Shown here piece by piece: positions 34,371 through 41,860 of a stretch of 64,000 bases of DNA; position 1 is the first letter of the stretch; the number at the start of each line of letters is the position of its first letter. The stretch comes from Streptomyces fragilis (GTDB lineage: Bacteria; Actinomycetota; Actinomycetes; Streptomycetales; Streptomycetaceae). Below the pieces are notes generated by a model. It was given only the letters and a program-made list of their open reading frames with translations. It had not been told where the DNA came from and made no database searches. The DNA lies in the NCBI RefSeq assembly GCF_003112515.1, contig NZ_BEVZ01000001.1:310001-374000 (forward strand). The letters run 5' to 3'. Position numbers and translations under genes: made by a program.

Positions 34371-35672
34371 TCAGGCGAGGCCGGCCTCGCGGAAGGACTC
34401 CAGGCTCGGCCGGATGGTCGCGGTGAGGCCCTGGTCGGCCACCGCGTCCAGCGTCTTGAGGCCGTCTCCGGTGTTGAGGACGACCGTGGTGAGCGTGGGG
34501 TCCAGGAGCCCGTTCTCGATCAGCTTGCGGGTCACGCCGACCGTCACGCCGCCCGCCGTCTCGGCGAAGATGCCCTCGGTGCGGGCCAGCAGCCGGATGC
34601 CCGCCACGACCTCCTCGTCCGTGACGTCCTCCACCGCGCCGCCGGTGCGGCGGGCGATGTCCAGGACGTACGGGCCGTCGGCCGGGTTGCCGATGGCCAG
34701 CGACTTGGCGATGGTGTCCGGCTTCTGCGGGCGGACCACGTCGTGGCCTGCCTTGTAGGCGGCGGAGACCGGCGAGCAGCCGTTCGCCTGGGCGCCGAAG
34801 AGCCGGTACGGCTTGTCCTCGACCAGGCCGAGCGCGATCAGCTCCTTGAGGCCCTTGTCGATCTTGGTGAACTGCGAGCCGGAGGCGATCGGGATCACCA
34901 GCTGGTCCGGCAGCCGCCAGCCGAGCTGCTCGCAGATCTCGTACGCCAGCGTCTTGGAGCCCTCGCCGTAGTAGGGGCGCAGGTTGACGTTGACGAAGCC
35001 CCAGCCCTCGCCGGCCGGGTCGCCGATCAGCTCGGAGCAGAAACGGTTCACGTCGTCGTAGTTGCCGTCGATGCCGACCAGCTCGCCTCCGTAGACCGCG
35101 GCCATGACGACCTTGCCCTGCTCCAGGTCGTGCGGGATGAACACGCAGGAACGGAAGCCCGCCCGGGCGGCGGCCGCGCCGACCGCGCCGGCCAGGTTGC
35201 CGGTGGAGGAGCAGGAGAGGGTGGTGAAGCCGAAGGCGCGGGCGGCCTCCAGGGCCTGGGCGACCACGCGGTCCTTGAAGGAGTGCGTCGGGTTGCCGGA
35301 GTCGTCCTTGACGTACAGGCCGCCGGTGACGCCGAGCTCGCGGGCCAGGTTGTCGGCCTTGACCAGCTTGGTCCAGCCCGGGTTCAGGTTGGGCTTGTCG
35401 GCGACGTCGGCCGGGACGGGCAGCAGGGGTGCGTAGCGCCAGATGCTGGCGGGGCCGGCCTCGATGCGGCGGCGGAGTTCCTCGGCGTCGTAGGAGGAGA
35501 AGTCGTAGGCGATCTCGAGGGGCCCGAAGCATTCCTCGCAGGCGAAGACGGGGCCGAGCGGGACGCGGTGGCCGCATTCGCGACAGGAGAGCGCGGTGGC
35601 CGGACCGAGATCGACGGGGGCGGCGGAGGTCGTCGTGGACGCGGAAGCGGTCGTGACAGTCTGTACAGCCAT
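34371..35672 (-). CDS. thrC: Threonine synthase ThrC
   Basis: 433 residues. ThrC converts O-phosphohomoserine to threonine with PLP. GNPTHSFKDRVVAQALEAAR carries the PLP lysine in SFKDR, and SCSSTGNLAGAVGAAAARAG binds the PLP phosphate. A rubredoxin-like N-terminal finger (CRECGHRVPLGPVFACEECF) precedes the catalytic fold, typical of actinobacterial ThrC. The ATG lies downstream of a SAM-I riboswitch, so expression should respond to S-adenosylmethionine at the homoserine branch point. Confidence 0.96.
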   Translation of the reverse strand: MAVQTVTTASASTTTSAAPVDLGPATALSCRECGHRVPLGPVFACEECFGPLEIAYDFSSYDAEELRRRIEAGPASIWRYAPLLPVPADVADKPNLNPGWTKLVKADNLARELGVTGGLYVKDDSGNPTHSFKDRVVAQALEAARAFGFTTLSCSSTGNLAGAVGAAAARAGFRSCVFIPHDLEQGKVVMAAVYGGELVGIDGNYDDVNRFCSELIGDPAGEGWGFVNVNLRPYYGEGSKTLAYEICEQLGWRLPDQLVIPIASGSQFTKIDKGLKELIALGLVEDKPYRLFGAQANGCSPVSAAYKAGHDVVRPQKPDTIAKSLAIGNPADGPYVLDIARRTGGAVEDVTDEEVVAGIRLLARTEGIFAETAGGVTVGVTRKLIENGLLDPTLTTVVLNTGDGLKTLDAVADQGLTATIRPSLESFREAGLA

Positions 35673-35726
35673 GAGAGGCGAGGCCCTTTCTCCTCATCTT
35701 CCTCAGCGGCGTCTTCGCCGTGAGAC

Positions 35727-35827
35727 GGATTTGGCACCTTCCCTAGCCGGGGCCTCGCGTGACGCGGGCGCGGCTGGAGGGTTGCCGGGGCTTCATCGGG
35801 CCGTATCCCTCTGCCCCTCTGGATGAG
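35727..35827 (-). promoter_or_regulatory. SAM-I (S-box) riboswitch upstream of thrC
   Basis: On the minus strand the conserved core runs CTCATCC, AGAGGGGCAGAGGGA, CGGCCCGATGAAGCC, CCGGCAACC and, 40 nt later, GGTGCCAAATCC. These are the S-box P2/P3 and GGUGCxAAUUCC-like elements in the right order. The thrC ATG follows 55 nt later; AUGAG at 35696-35692 can pair with CUCAU at 35674-35670, enclosing the ribosome-binding site, so control may be translational. The remaining 35828-36050 holds the gpgS promoter region. Confidence 0.88.
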
Positions 35828-36050
35828 CGTTTTTCTGTTGTTGTGGAGTTGTTTCGCGTCGTGCGTTTTGAGCCGCTCCCGCAAGGGGGACTCGCATCTA
35901 CCAGTCGAGTGACGCCGACCCCGACATGCGGTGGTCACTGGTGATGTTCAAGACTGTAACCGAAGGCCAGGACAGTTGAGAGGATCGTCCGGAACGCGAG
36001 ACGGACCGTCCGCCGCGAGGCAGGCGGGGACAGTGAAGGAGCCGGTGACT

Positions 36051-36995
36051 GTGCTGGAAGAAGTCGAAGGCTGGCTGGGCACACGCTCCTGGCATGTGAC
36101 CGATCGCCCGCTGCACCAGATACTCGCCGCCAAGCGCCAGAGCGGCTCGACCGTCTCCGTCGTCCTGCCGGCGCTCAACGAGGAGGCGACCGTCGGTGAC
36201 ATCGTCTCCGCGATCCGCCGGGACCTGGTGGAACAGGTCCCGCTCGTCGACGAGCTGGTCGTCGTCGACTCCGCCTCCACCGACCGCACCTCCGAGGTGG
36301 CCGCCGCGGCGGGCGCCAAGGTGGTCCACCGCGACAGCATCCTGCCCCGGGTCCCCGCCGTCCGCGGCAAGGGCGAGGTGCTGTGGCGCTCGCTGCTGGC
36401 CACCAGCGGCGACATCGTCTGCTTCGTCGACGCCGACCTGCGCGACTTCTCCTCCGACTTCGTCACCGGCACGGTGGGGCCGCTGCTCACCGACCCGGGC
36501 ATCTCGCTGGTCAAGGCCATGTACGACCGCCCGCTGGGCGCCGAGCCCGGTCAGGGCGGCCGGGTCACCGAGCTGATGGCCCGCCCGCTGATCAACCTGC
36601 ACTGGCCCCAGCTGGCCGGATTCGTGCAGCCGCTGGGCGGCGAGTACGCGGCCCGCCGGTCGCTGCTGGAGCGGCTGCCGTTCCCCGTGGGCTACGGCAT
36701 CGAGCTGGCCATGCTGATCGACTCCCTGCACACCGTGGGCCTGGACGCCCTCGCCCAGGTCGACGTGGGCGTCCGCAAGCACCGCAACCAGGACAGCCAG
36801 GCCCTGGGCCGGATGGCCGCCACCATCTACCGCACCGCCCAGCTGCGGCTGGCGCGCGGGCAGATGGTCCGGCCGCTGATCACCCAGTTCGACCGGACCG
36901 AGAAGGGCTTCACGCCGCGGACCCACGCGGTGGACACCCTGGAGCGGCCGCCGATGGCGGAGATCGTCGAGTACCGGTCGCGGGAAGTGGCCTGA
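36051..36995 (+). CDS. gpgS: Glucosyl-3-phosphoglycerate synthase GpgS (GT81)
   Basis: Transfers glucose from a nucleotide sugar to 3-phosphoglycerate, the first step to glucosylglycerate and, in mycobacteria, methylglucose lipopolysaccharides. The GT-A fold shows VSVVLPALNEEATVGDIVSA, DELVVVDSASTDRT, GDIVCFVDADLRDF (metal-binding D-x-D type) and QPLGGEYAARRSLLERL. The GTG at 36051 was chosen because AAGGAG lies 9 nt upstream; starts at 36033 and 36045 are also open. It is followed by a 16-bp terminator hairpin, then otsA. Proximity to trehalose genes fits a stress-solute locus. Confidence 0.9.
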   Translation: MLEEVEGWLGTRSWHVTDRPLHQILAAKRQSGSTVSVVLPALNEEATVGDIVSAIRRDLVEQVPLVDELVVVDSASTDRTSEVAAAAGAKVVHRDSILPRVPAVRGKGEVLWRSLLATSGDIVCFVDADLRDFSSDFVTGTVGPLLTDPGISLVKAMYDRPLGAEPGQGGRVTELMARPLINLHWPQLAGFVQPLGGEYAARRSLLERLPFPVGYGIELAMLIDSLHTVGLDALAQVDVGVRKHRNQDSQALGRMAATIYRTAQLRLARGQMVRPLITQFDRTEKGFTPRTHAVDTLERPPMAEIVEYRSREVA

Positions 36996-37006
36996 TCCCT
37001 CCGTGC

Positions 37007-37042
37007 GGAGAGGCGCCCCGCCCCCGGGCGGGGCGCCTCTCC
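37007..37042 (+). terminator. gpgS terminator hairpin
   Basis: GGAGAGGCGCCCCGCC (37007-37022) pairs perfectly with GGCGGGGCGCCTCTCC (37027-37042) around a 4-nt loop, 11 bp after the stop. Confidence 0.9.
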
Positions 37043-37100
37043 CGCCGTTCGCATGATCTCCGCACGTTTGGATTTTTCCCCTCCGGGCTAGGTGACGCGT

Positions 37101-38513
37101 ATGGGTTCCGCCGAAAGATCTGCACAGGTATTGGTCGCCTCCAACCGCGGCCCGGTCTCCTACTCGCTCGCCGAGGACGGCTCGCTGGTCTCCCGGCGGG
37201 GCGGTGGCGGCATGGTCTCCGGACTCTCCGCGATCGGCCCGGACGCCGGCGCCCTGTGGGTCTGCTCGGCGCTGAGCGACGGGGACCGCGAGGCGGTCCG
37301 GCGCGGGGTGGGCGAGCCGGGCGTGAAGATGCTCGACATCTCCGCCGAGACCCATCACGCGGCGTACAACGGCATCGCCAACTCGGTGCTCTGGTTCGTG
37401 CACCACATGCTCTACCAGACCCCTCTCGAACCGGTGTTCGACAGTGAGTTCCGGATGCAGTGGGCCGCCTACCAGGAGTTCAACCGGGCCTTCGCCGAGG
37501 CGCTGGCCGAGGAGGCCGCCGAGGGTGCGGCGGTGCTGATCCAGGACTACCACCTGACGCTGGCCCCGGGCATGCTCCGCGAGCTGCGCCCCGACCTGCG
37601 CATCGGGCACTTCTCGCACACCCCCTGGGCCCCGCCGGAGTACTTCCGGCTGCTGCCCGACGACGTCGCGGAGTCCGTGCTGCGCGGCATGCTGGGCGCC
37701 GACCGCCTGGGCTTCCTCACCCAGCGCTGGGCCGACGCCTTCACCGCCTGCTGCGACACCGTCGTCGGCGGCCTCGGTGACACCCGCATCGGCGTGCACG
37801 GCCTGGGCGCCGACGCCGACTTCCTGCGCGAGCGGGCCCACCGGGCCGACGTCGACGAGCGGGTGGCGGAGCTGCGCGCGGAGATCGGCCAGGACCCCGA
37901 CGGGAACCTGCGGAAGACGATCGTGCGGGTGGACCGCACCGAGCTCTCCAAGAACATCGTCCGCGGCCTGCACGCCTTCCGGCAGCTGCTGGACGACCAC
38001 CCCGAGTGGTGCGACCGGGTGGTGCACGTGGCCTTCGCCTACCCCTCGCGGCAGGACCTCGCCGTCTACCGGGACTACACGACGGAGGTCGCGCGGGTCG
38101 CCGAGGAGATCAACGCGGAGTACGGCACGCCCTACTGGACGCCCGTGGTGCTCAACCTCAAGGACGACTTCGCCCGCTCGCTGGCCGCGTACCGGCTGGC
38201 CGACGTGGCGCTGGTCAACCCCATCCGCGACGGCATGAACCTGGTCGCCAAGGAGGTCCCGGTGCTCGCCGAGAACGGCTGCGCGCTGGTGCTCTCCAGG
38301 GAGGCGGGGGCGCACGAGGAGATGGGCGACGACGCGATCACCGTCCAGCCCTACGACGTGAACGCCACGGCGCGGGCGCTGCACGAGGGCCTCACCATGC
38401 CGCCGGGCGAGCGCGCCGACCGCACCAAGCGGCTCGTCGCGGCGGCCACCGCCACGCCGCCGGCCAAGTGGTTCCTCGACCAGCTCGACGCGCTGACCGC
38501 CACGGCGCACTAG
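37101..38513 (+). CDS. otsA: Trehalose-6-phosphate synthase OtsA (GT20)
   Basis: 470 residues. It makes trehalose-6-phosphate from a nucleotide-glucose and glucose-6-phosphate. VLVASNRGPVSYSL is the N-terminal glycine loop, and AVLIQDYHLTLAPGML, IGHFSHTPWAPPEYFRLLP, VRVDRTELSKNIVRGLHAF and VALVNPIRDGMNLVAKE are GT20 signatures. Streptomyces OtsA has been reported to prefer GDP-glucose. Starts at 37092 (GTG) and 37101 (ATG) are both possible; the ATG has the better-placed AGG. OtsB is encoded about 2 kb away on the opposite strand. Confidence 0.95.
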   Translation: MGSAERSAQVLVASNRGPVSYSLAEDGSLVSRRGGGGMVSGLSAIGPDAGALWVCSALSDGDREAVRRGVGEPGVKMLDISAETHHAAYNGIANSVLWFVHHMLYQTPLEPVFDSEFRMQWAAYQEFNRAFAEALAEEAAEGAAVLIQDYHLTLAPGMLRELRPDLRIGHFSHTPWAPPEYFRLLPDDVAESVLRGMLGADRLGFLTQRWADAFTACCDTVVGGLGDTRIGVHGLGADADFLRERAHRADVDERVAELRAEIGQDPDGNLRKTIVRVDRTELSKNIVRGLHAFRQLLDDHPEWCDRVVHVAFAYPSRQDLAVYRDYTTEVARVAEEINAEYGTPYWTPVVLNLKDDFARSLAAYRLADVALVNPIRDGMNLVAKEVPVLAENGCALVLSREAGAHEEMGDDAITVQPYDVNATARALHEGLTMPPGERADRTKRLVAAATATPPAKWFLDQLDALTATAH

Positions 38514-38530
38514 CGGGACGGGCCACCCGA

Positions 38531-38573
38531 CCCCCGTTCCGCCGGCCGCGGGCCGCGGTCAGCGGAACGGGGG
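38531..38573. terminator. Hairpin between otsA and the sortase gene
   Basis: CCCCCGTTCCGC (38531-38542) pairs with GCGGAACGGGGG (38562-38573); a GC-palindromic inner stem can form in the loop. The right arm overlaps the sortase 3' end. Confidence 0.7.
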
Positions 38574-39608
38574 CCCGGGAGCGGGGGCGCCCAGCGCGGG
38601 GGCACCTGGGGCAAGGATGTCCGGCGCAGGAGCGTTCGGCGCGGAAGCGTTCGGCGCTGGGGTGTCCGGCCCGGGGGCTCCCGGCCCGGGGGCGTTCGGC
38701 ACGGGGGCACCCGGCTCGGGGGTGTCCGGCGCAAGGGCGCCTGGCGCAAGGACACCTGGCGCAAGAGCGACCGGCGTAAAGACATCCGGCGGGAGGGCAC
38801 CCGGCGTAGGCGCGTCCGTCGCAAGGACGTCCGGCGCGGGACCACCCGGCGCGAGGGCACTCGGGGCAGGGGCGTCCGGCGCGAAGGCACCCGGCGCAAG
38901 GACGCCCGGCGCGGGAGCACCCGGCGCAGGCCCGTCCGGTCCGGGAGCATCCGGCGCGGGAGCACCCGGGGCAGCGGCGCCCGGGGCGGGGGCGTTCGGG
39001 GCAGGGGTGGCGTAGAGCACCAGGTTCCGGTCGTAGCCGCCCGCCGCCCGGCGGTAGACGCCGGTGCAGGTGACCAGCACCAGCCGGTGAGGGCCCTCGC
39101 GGGTGAACAGGTCGGACGGCAGGGCGCGCTGCGGATAGGTGCGGCGGGCGGTGATCCGGTAACGGCGGGCCAGGCCGTCCGCCCCGACCACGTCGACCAC
39201 CGCGCCGACCCGGAGCCGGTGCAGCGCCGCGAACACGCCCAGGCCGTCCCGTGCCGTGTCGACGTGCCCGGCGACCAGCAGGGTGCCCCGGGCGGCCCCG
39301 GCCGACGCCCCGAGCGCCCACCAGCCCCCCAGGTGGGGGTCCCCCGGCAGTGCCAGCGAGCCGTCGGCCCGCGCGGCGACCGGGACCAGCCCCGCCCGGA
39401 AGCCCTCCGGGCCGCGCACCTCGGTGGGCACGGCCGGGCCGCGGCCTCCGGCCGGTGCGACCGAGGCGGCGGAGGCGGCCGCCGACGGCACCGGGCCCGC
39501 CTCCCCGAGGGGAAGCGGGCCCGCCAGCACGGCCCACCCGGCGGTCGCCGTCGCCGCGCCGAGCGCGCACACGACGGCGGCGACCGCACCGCGGCGCCGT
39601 CGCTGCAA
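38559..39608 (-). CDS. Class F-like sortase with a long Ala-Pro-Gly-rich C-terminal tail
   Basis: 349 residues from a TTG start with GGAG 6 nt upstream. An N-terminal membrane anchor is at about 8-30. The sortase domain spans roughly 60-202 with His115 (LLVAGHVDTARDG), Cys181 (LVTCTG) and Arg194 (GYDRNL), the catalytic triad in the right order. Residues 203-349 are an APGAPAPDAP-like repeat of about 147 residues, absent from ordinary class F sortases. Sortases cleave sorting signals and attach proteins to the cell surface. The gene overlaps the stop of the upstream DUF4142 gene region by a few bases, so the two are translationally linked. Confidence 0.88.
   Translation of the reverse strand: MQRRRRGAVAAVVCALGAATATAGWAVLAGPLPLGEAGPVPSAAASAASVAPAGGRGPAVPTEVRGPEGFRAGLVPVAARADGSLALPGDPHLGGWWALGASAGAARGTLLVAGHVDTARDGLGVFAALHRLRVGAVVDVVGADGLARRYRITARRTYPQRALPSDLFTREGPHRLVLVTCTGVYRRAAGGYDRNLVLYATPAPNAPAPGAAAPGAPAPDAPGPDGPAPGAPAPGVLAPGAFAPDAPAPSALAPGGPAPDVLATDAPTPGALPPDVFTPVALAPGVLAPGALAPDTPEPGAPVPNAPGPGAPGPDTPAPNASAPNAPAPDILAPGAPALGAPAPGPPFR
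38562..39002 (-). repeat. 15-bp tandem-repeat tract encoding the AP(G/D)-rich sortase tail
   Basis: About 440 bp of degenerate 15-bp units (minus strand GCGCCGGGTGCTCCC-like) encode the Ala-Pro-Gly/Asp pentapeptides. The period matches five codons, and first and second positions are conserved far more than third positions. Confidence 0.85.
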
Positions 39609-39610
39609 GG

Positions 39611-40300
39611 TCAGCTCCGGTGGGCCGACCGCCGACGGTTGCGCACCAGCCAGGCGGCGCCGACGCCGGCGAGGAGGCCGCCGCCGATCAGGCCCGTGAC
39701 TCCGGCGGCGGGCATGCCACTGTCCTGCTCCGCGTCCGCGAGCTGTCCGCCGCTGCCGGCCTTCACCGTCCCGGCCTCCTTCGCCGCGTGGCAGACACCG
39801 CCCCGCACCATGTCGAGGTGCATCGCCACCACCGGCCGCGCGGCCCGCGCGGCCGCCTTGACCTCGGCGTTGCCGCCGGCCTTCAGCTCCTGGTCGATCA
39901 GGGCGAGGGTCTTGGTGTGCGCGGCTTCCTGCAGCGTCAGCCACGCCTTGTCGTAGGCGCTGCTGCCCGCCTTGGCCTGGACGGCGGCGAGTTCCCGCTT
40001 CTGCTCCTCGGTGGGGCCCGAGGGCAGCGCGATGTCGAGCTTGCCCGCCAGGGTCCGCACGTCGGCGTCGAGCTTCGTGTGGTCGCGCACGAGGATCATG
40101 CCGACCTTCTTCACGCACGCGGTCGTGGCGTTCTTCTGCGCGTCCTGGCCGGCGGCGATCTCCGCGAGATTGCCCTGGTGCGCGGCCTTCACGAACATGA
40201 CGTCCTGGTCGTCGACCGCCGCGGCCGACGACGGTCCCGCCGAGGTCACGGACAGGGCGACCGCGAGGGCCGCGACGTACGCGAGCCGGGTTCGTATCAC
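39611..40300 (-). CDS. DUF4142-family exported protein with a sorting-signal-like C terminus
   Basis: 229 residues. Signal peptide residues 1-28 (VALSVTSAGPSSAAA). A DUF4142-type ferritin-like helical domain follows (DQDVMFVKAAHQGNLAEIAA, VRDHTKLDADVRTLAGKL). The C terminus is GMPAAG (195-200), a hydrophobic helix (about 201-219) and NRRRSAHRS, the pattern of a cell-wall sorting signal with MPAAG in place of LPxTG. The GTG start has AAAGGAG upstream. The sortase gene begins 3 bases before its stop end on the same transcript, so it is the likely substrate. Confidence 0.85.
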   Translation of the reverse strand: MIRTRLAYVAALAVALSVTSAGPSSAAAVDDQDVMFVKAAHQGNLAEIAAGQDAQKNATTACVKKVGMILVRDHTKLDADVRTLAGKLDIALPSGPTEEQKRELAAVQAKAGSSAYDKAWLTLQEAAHTKTLALIDQELKAGGNAEVKAAARAARPVVAMHLDMVRGGVCHAAKEAGTVKAGSGGQLADAEQDSGMPAAGVTGLIGGGLLAGVGAAWLVRNRRRSAHRS

Positions 40301-40489
40301 GAGCTGCTCCTTTCACGCCCGCCGTGGACGGTGCCGCGACGGACAGGGAAGAAGGCGCTGCTTCAGCACCCGACAGGGATGAATCCCACGCGACACGCCG
40401 GAATCGTCACCGGAGGCCGGCAATTCACCCTGACGGCCCACAGGCGCGGACGGCGCGCGGCTCCCTCGGGCTCGCGTGCGGGGCGCGGG

Positions 40490-41365
40490 TCAGCCCAGGC
40501 GGGCGGCGAGGGCCGACAGGAGGCGGACGACGCCCTCGGGGTCGGGGACGACGACGTCGGCGCGGGAGGCGAGCTCGCGGACCTCCTCGTTGGCGCTGCA
40601 GACCAGGACGCCGGGCAGCCCCTCACCTCGCAGCGCCTCCACCGCGTCGAACGCGGGGATGTCCCCGAGGTCGTCCCCGGCGTACAGCACCGCGCCCGCG
40701 CCGACGTCACGCAGGTAGGCACGCAGCGCGACCCCCTTGTCGATCCCCGGCGGCCGCAGCTCCAGCACCATCCGGCCGGGCTCGACGATCAGCCCGTGCC
40801 GCTCCGCCAGCGCGTCCAGCGGCGCCCGCAGGGCCTCGAAGGCAGCCTCGGGGTCCTCCGCCCGCCGGGTGTGCGCGGCCAGCGCGCGGCCCTTGTCCTC
40901 GATCCAGGTGCCGCGCGACTGCGGCACCGAGGCCAGCACCTCGGGGAACTCCCGCCGCACCGCCTCGACCCCCGGGTGCGGGTCCGGCGCCGTGACCTTT
41001 CCGGTGGCGGCCTCCCACCGTTCCGCCCCGTAGTGCCCGAGCACCACGAGGTGGTCGAGCCCGGCCACCCCGGCGAAACCGCCGTTGCGCACCGCCACCT
41101 CGGCCGGCCGCCCGGTGACCACGGCCACCGCCGCCACCTTCGGCGCCAGCGCGGCCAGCGCGGGCACCGCCTCGGGGTGCGCGCGGGCCCGGTCCGGGTC
41201 CGGCACGATCGGCGCCAGCGTGCCGTCGAAGTCCAGCGCGATCACGGCGCGTTCCGGTGCCGCGAGGATGGCCTCGAGCCCGTGCCGTCCGGCCTCCGTC
41301 ACCGGTTCCGGGAGGCCGCCGCCGGCCGAGGGGTTCGCGGGGTTCTGGTTCTGGTCGCTGCCCAT
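40490..41365 (-). CDS. otsB: Trehalose-6-phosphate phosphatase OtsB
   Basis: HAD-type phosphatase, 291 residues. VIALDFDGTLAPIVPDPDRA is motif I, VAVVTGRPAEVAV motif II, GIDKGVALRAYL carries the motif III lysine, and VLYAGDDLGDIPAFDAVEAL motif IV. It removes phosphate from trehalose-6-phosphate made by OtsA, encoded nearby on the other strand. The N terminus has an Asn/Pro-rich leader of about 20 residues. It is separate from the sortase operon, with about 190 bp of non-coding DNA between. Confidence 0.93.
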   Translation of the reverse strand: MGSDQNQNPANPSAGGGLPEPVTEAGRHGLEAILAAPERAVIALDFDGTLAPIVPDPDRARAHPEAVPALAALAPKVAAVAVVTGRPAEVAVRNGGFAGVAGLDHLVVLGHYGAERWEAATGKVTAPDPHPGVEAVRREFPEVLASVPQSRGTWIEDKGRALAAHTRRAEDPEAAFEALRAPLDALAERHGLIVEPGRMVLELRPPGIDKGVALRAYLRDVGAGAVLYAGDDLGDIPAFDAVEALRGEGLPGVLVCSANEEVRELASRADVVVPDPEGVVRLLSALAARLG

Positions 41366-41405
41366 ACCGGGACCATAACCGCGCAGTCCGCTGCCAACCC
41401 CCCGA

Positions 41406-41633
41406 TCACCGTTCCGCGCGGCGGCTGTCCCGGACGCGGCGCAGCCGGTTCACCGTCACCGGGTCGTGCGCCAGCGCCCGCGGGTCGTCCAGCAGCGCGT
41501 TGAGCAGCTGGTAGTACCGCACGGGGGCGAGGCCGAGCTCCTCGCGGATGGCCCGCTCCTTGGCGCCGGGCCCCGCGAACCCCCGCCGCTCCAGCGCGAG
41601 CACGTCCCGTTCCCTGCCACTGAGCTCCTCCAT
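41406..41633 (-). CDS. DUF3263-family small protein
   Basis: 75 residues: MEELSGRERDVLALERRGFA, GAKERAIREELGLAPVRYYQ, LLNALLDDPRALAHDPVTVN, RLRRVRDSRRAER. The helix-turn-helix-like spacing and high charge match the actinobacterial DUF3263 family, thought to be DNA-binding but uncharacterised. It is the first gene left of the nagK operator region and is divergent from nagK; a tract of tandem repeats lies directly upstream of its start. Confidence 0.85.
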   Translation of the reverse strand: MEELSGRERDVLALERRGFAGPGAKERAIREELGLAPVRYYQLLNALLDDPRALAHDPVTVNRLRRVRDSRRAER

Positions 41634-41690
41634 CCCTGCACGGTAACCGCTGCCCCGGACACACCGCCGGACCGGGACGGCGGCCACGCC

Positions 41691-41799
41691 GCGAGCACCG
41701 CGGGACCGCCGGCGAGCACCGGGGGACCGTCCGCGAGCACCGGGGGGCGGATCCGCGAGCACCACCGAACGGATCCGCGAGCACCGCAGGACCGTCAAG
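41691..41799. repeat. Five 21-23 bp tandem repeats between DUF3263 and nagK
   Basis: Each unit begins GCGAGCACC: 41691-41711, 41712-41732, 41733-41754, 41755-41776 and 41777-41799. The tract ends 18 bp before the DasR operator. Confidence 0.85.
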
Positions 41800-41817
41800 G
41801 GATGCCCAAGGCCCGCA

Positions 41818-41853
41818 AGTGGACTAGACCTTTCGCGGCGCACCCGCCAGACT
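41818..41853 (+). promoter_or_regulatory. DasR operator (dre) and leaderless promoter of nagKA
   Basis: AGTGGACTAGACCTTT (41818-41833) matches the dre consensus at 13 of 16 positions. TAGACC (41825-41830) can serve as -35, with 17 bp to CAGACT (41848-41853); the GTG follows after 7 nt, fitting a leaderless mRNA. GlcN-6-phosphate releases DasR from such sites. Confidence 0.75.
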
Positions 41854-41860
41854 GATCCGC

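Noticed and set aside
38617..39015. Collagen-like Gly-Ala-rich open frame on the plus strand
   Set aside because: It is the antisense reading of the sortase tail repeats, and has no ribosome-binding site or start context.
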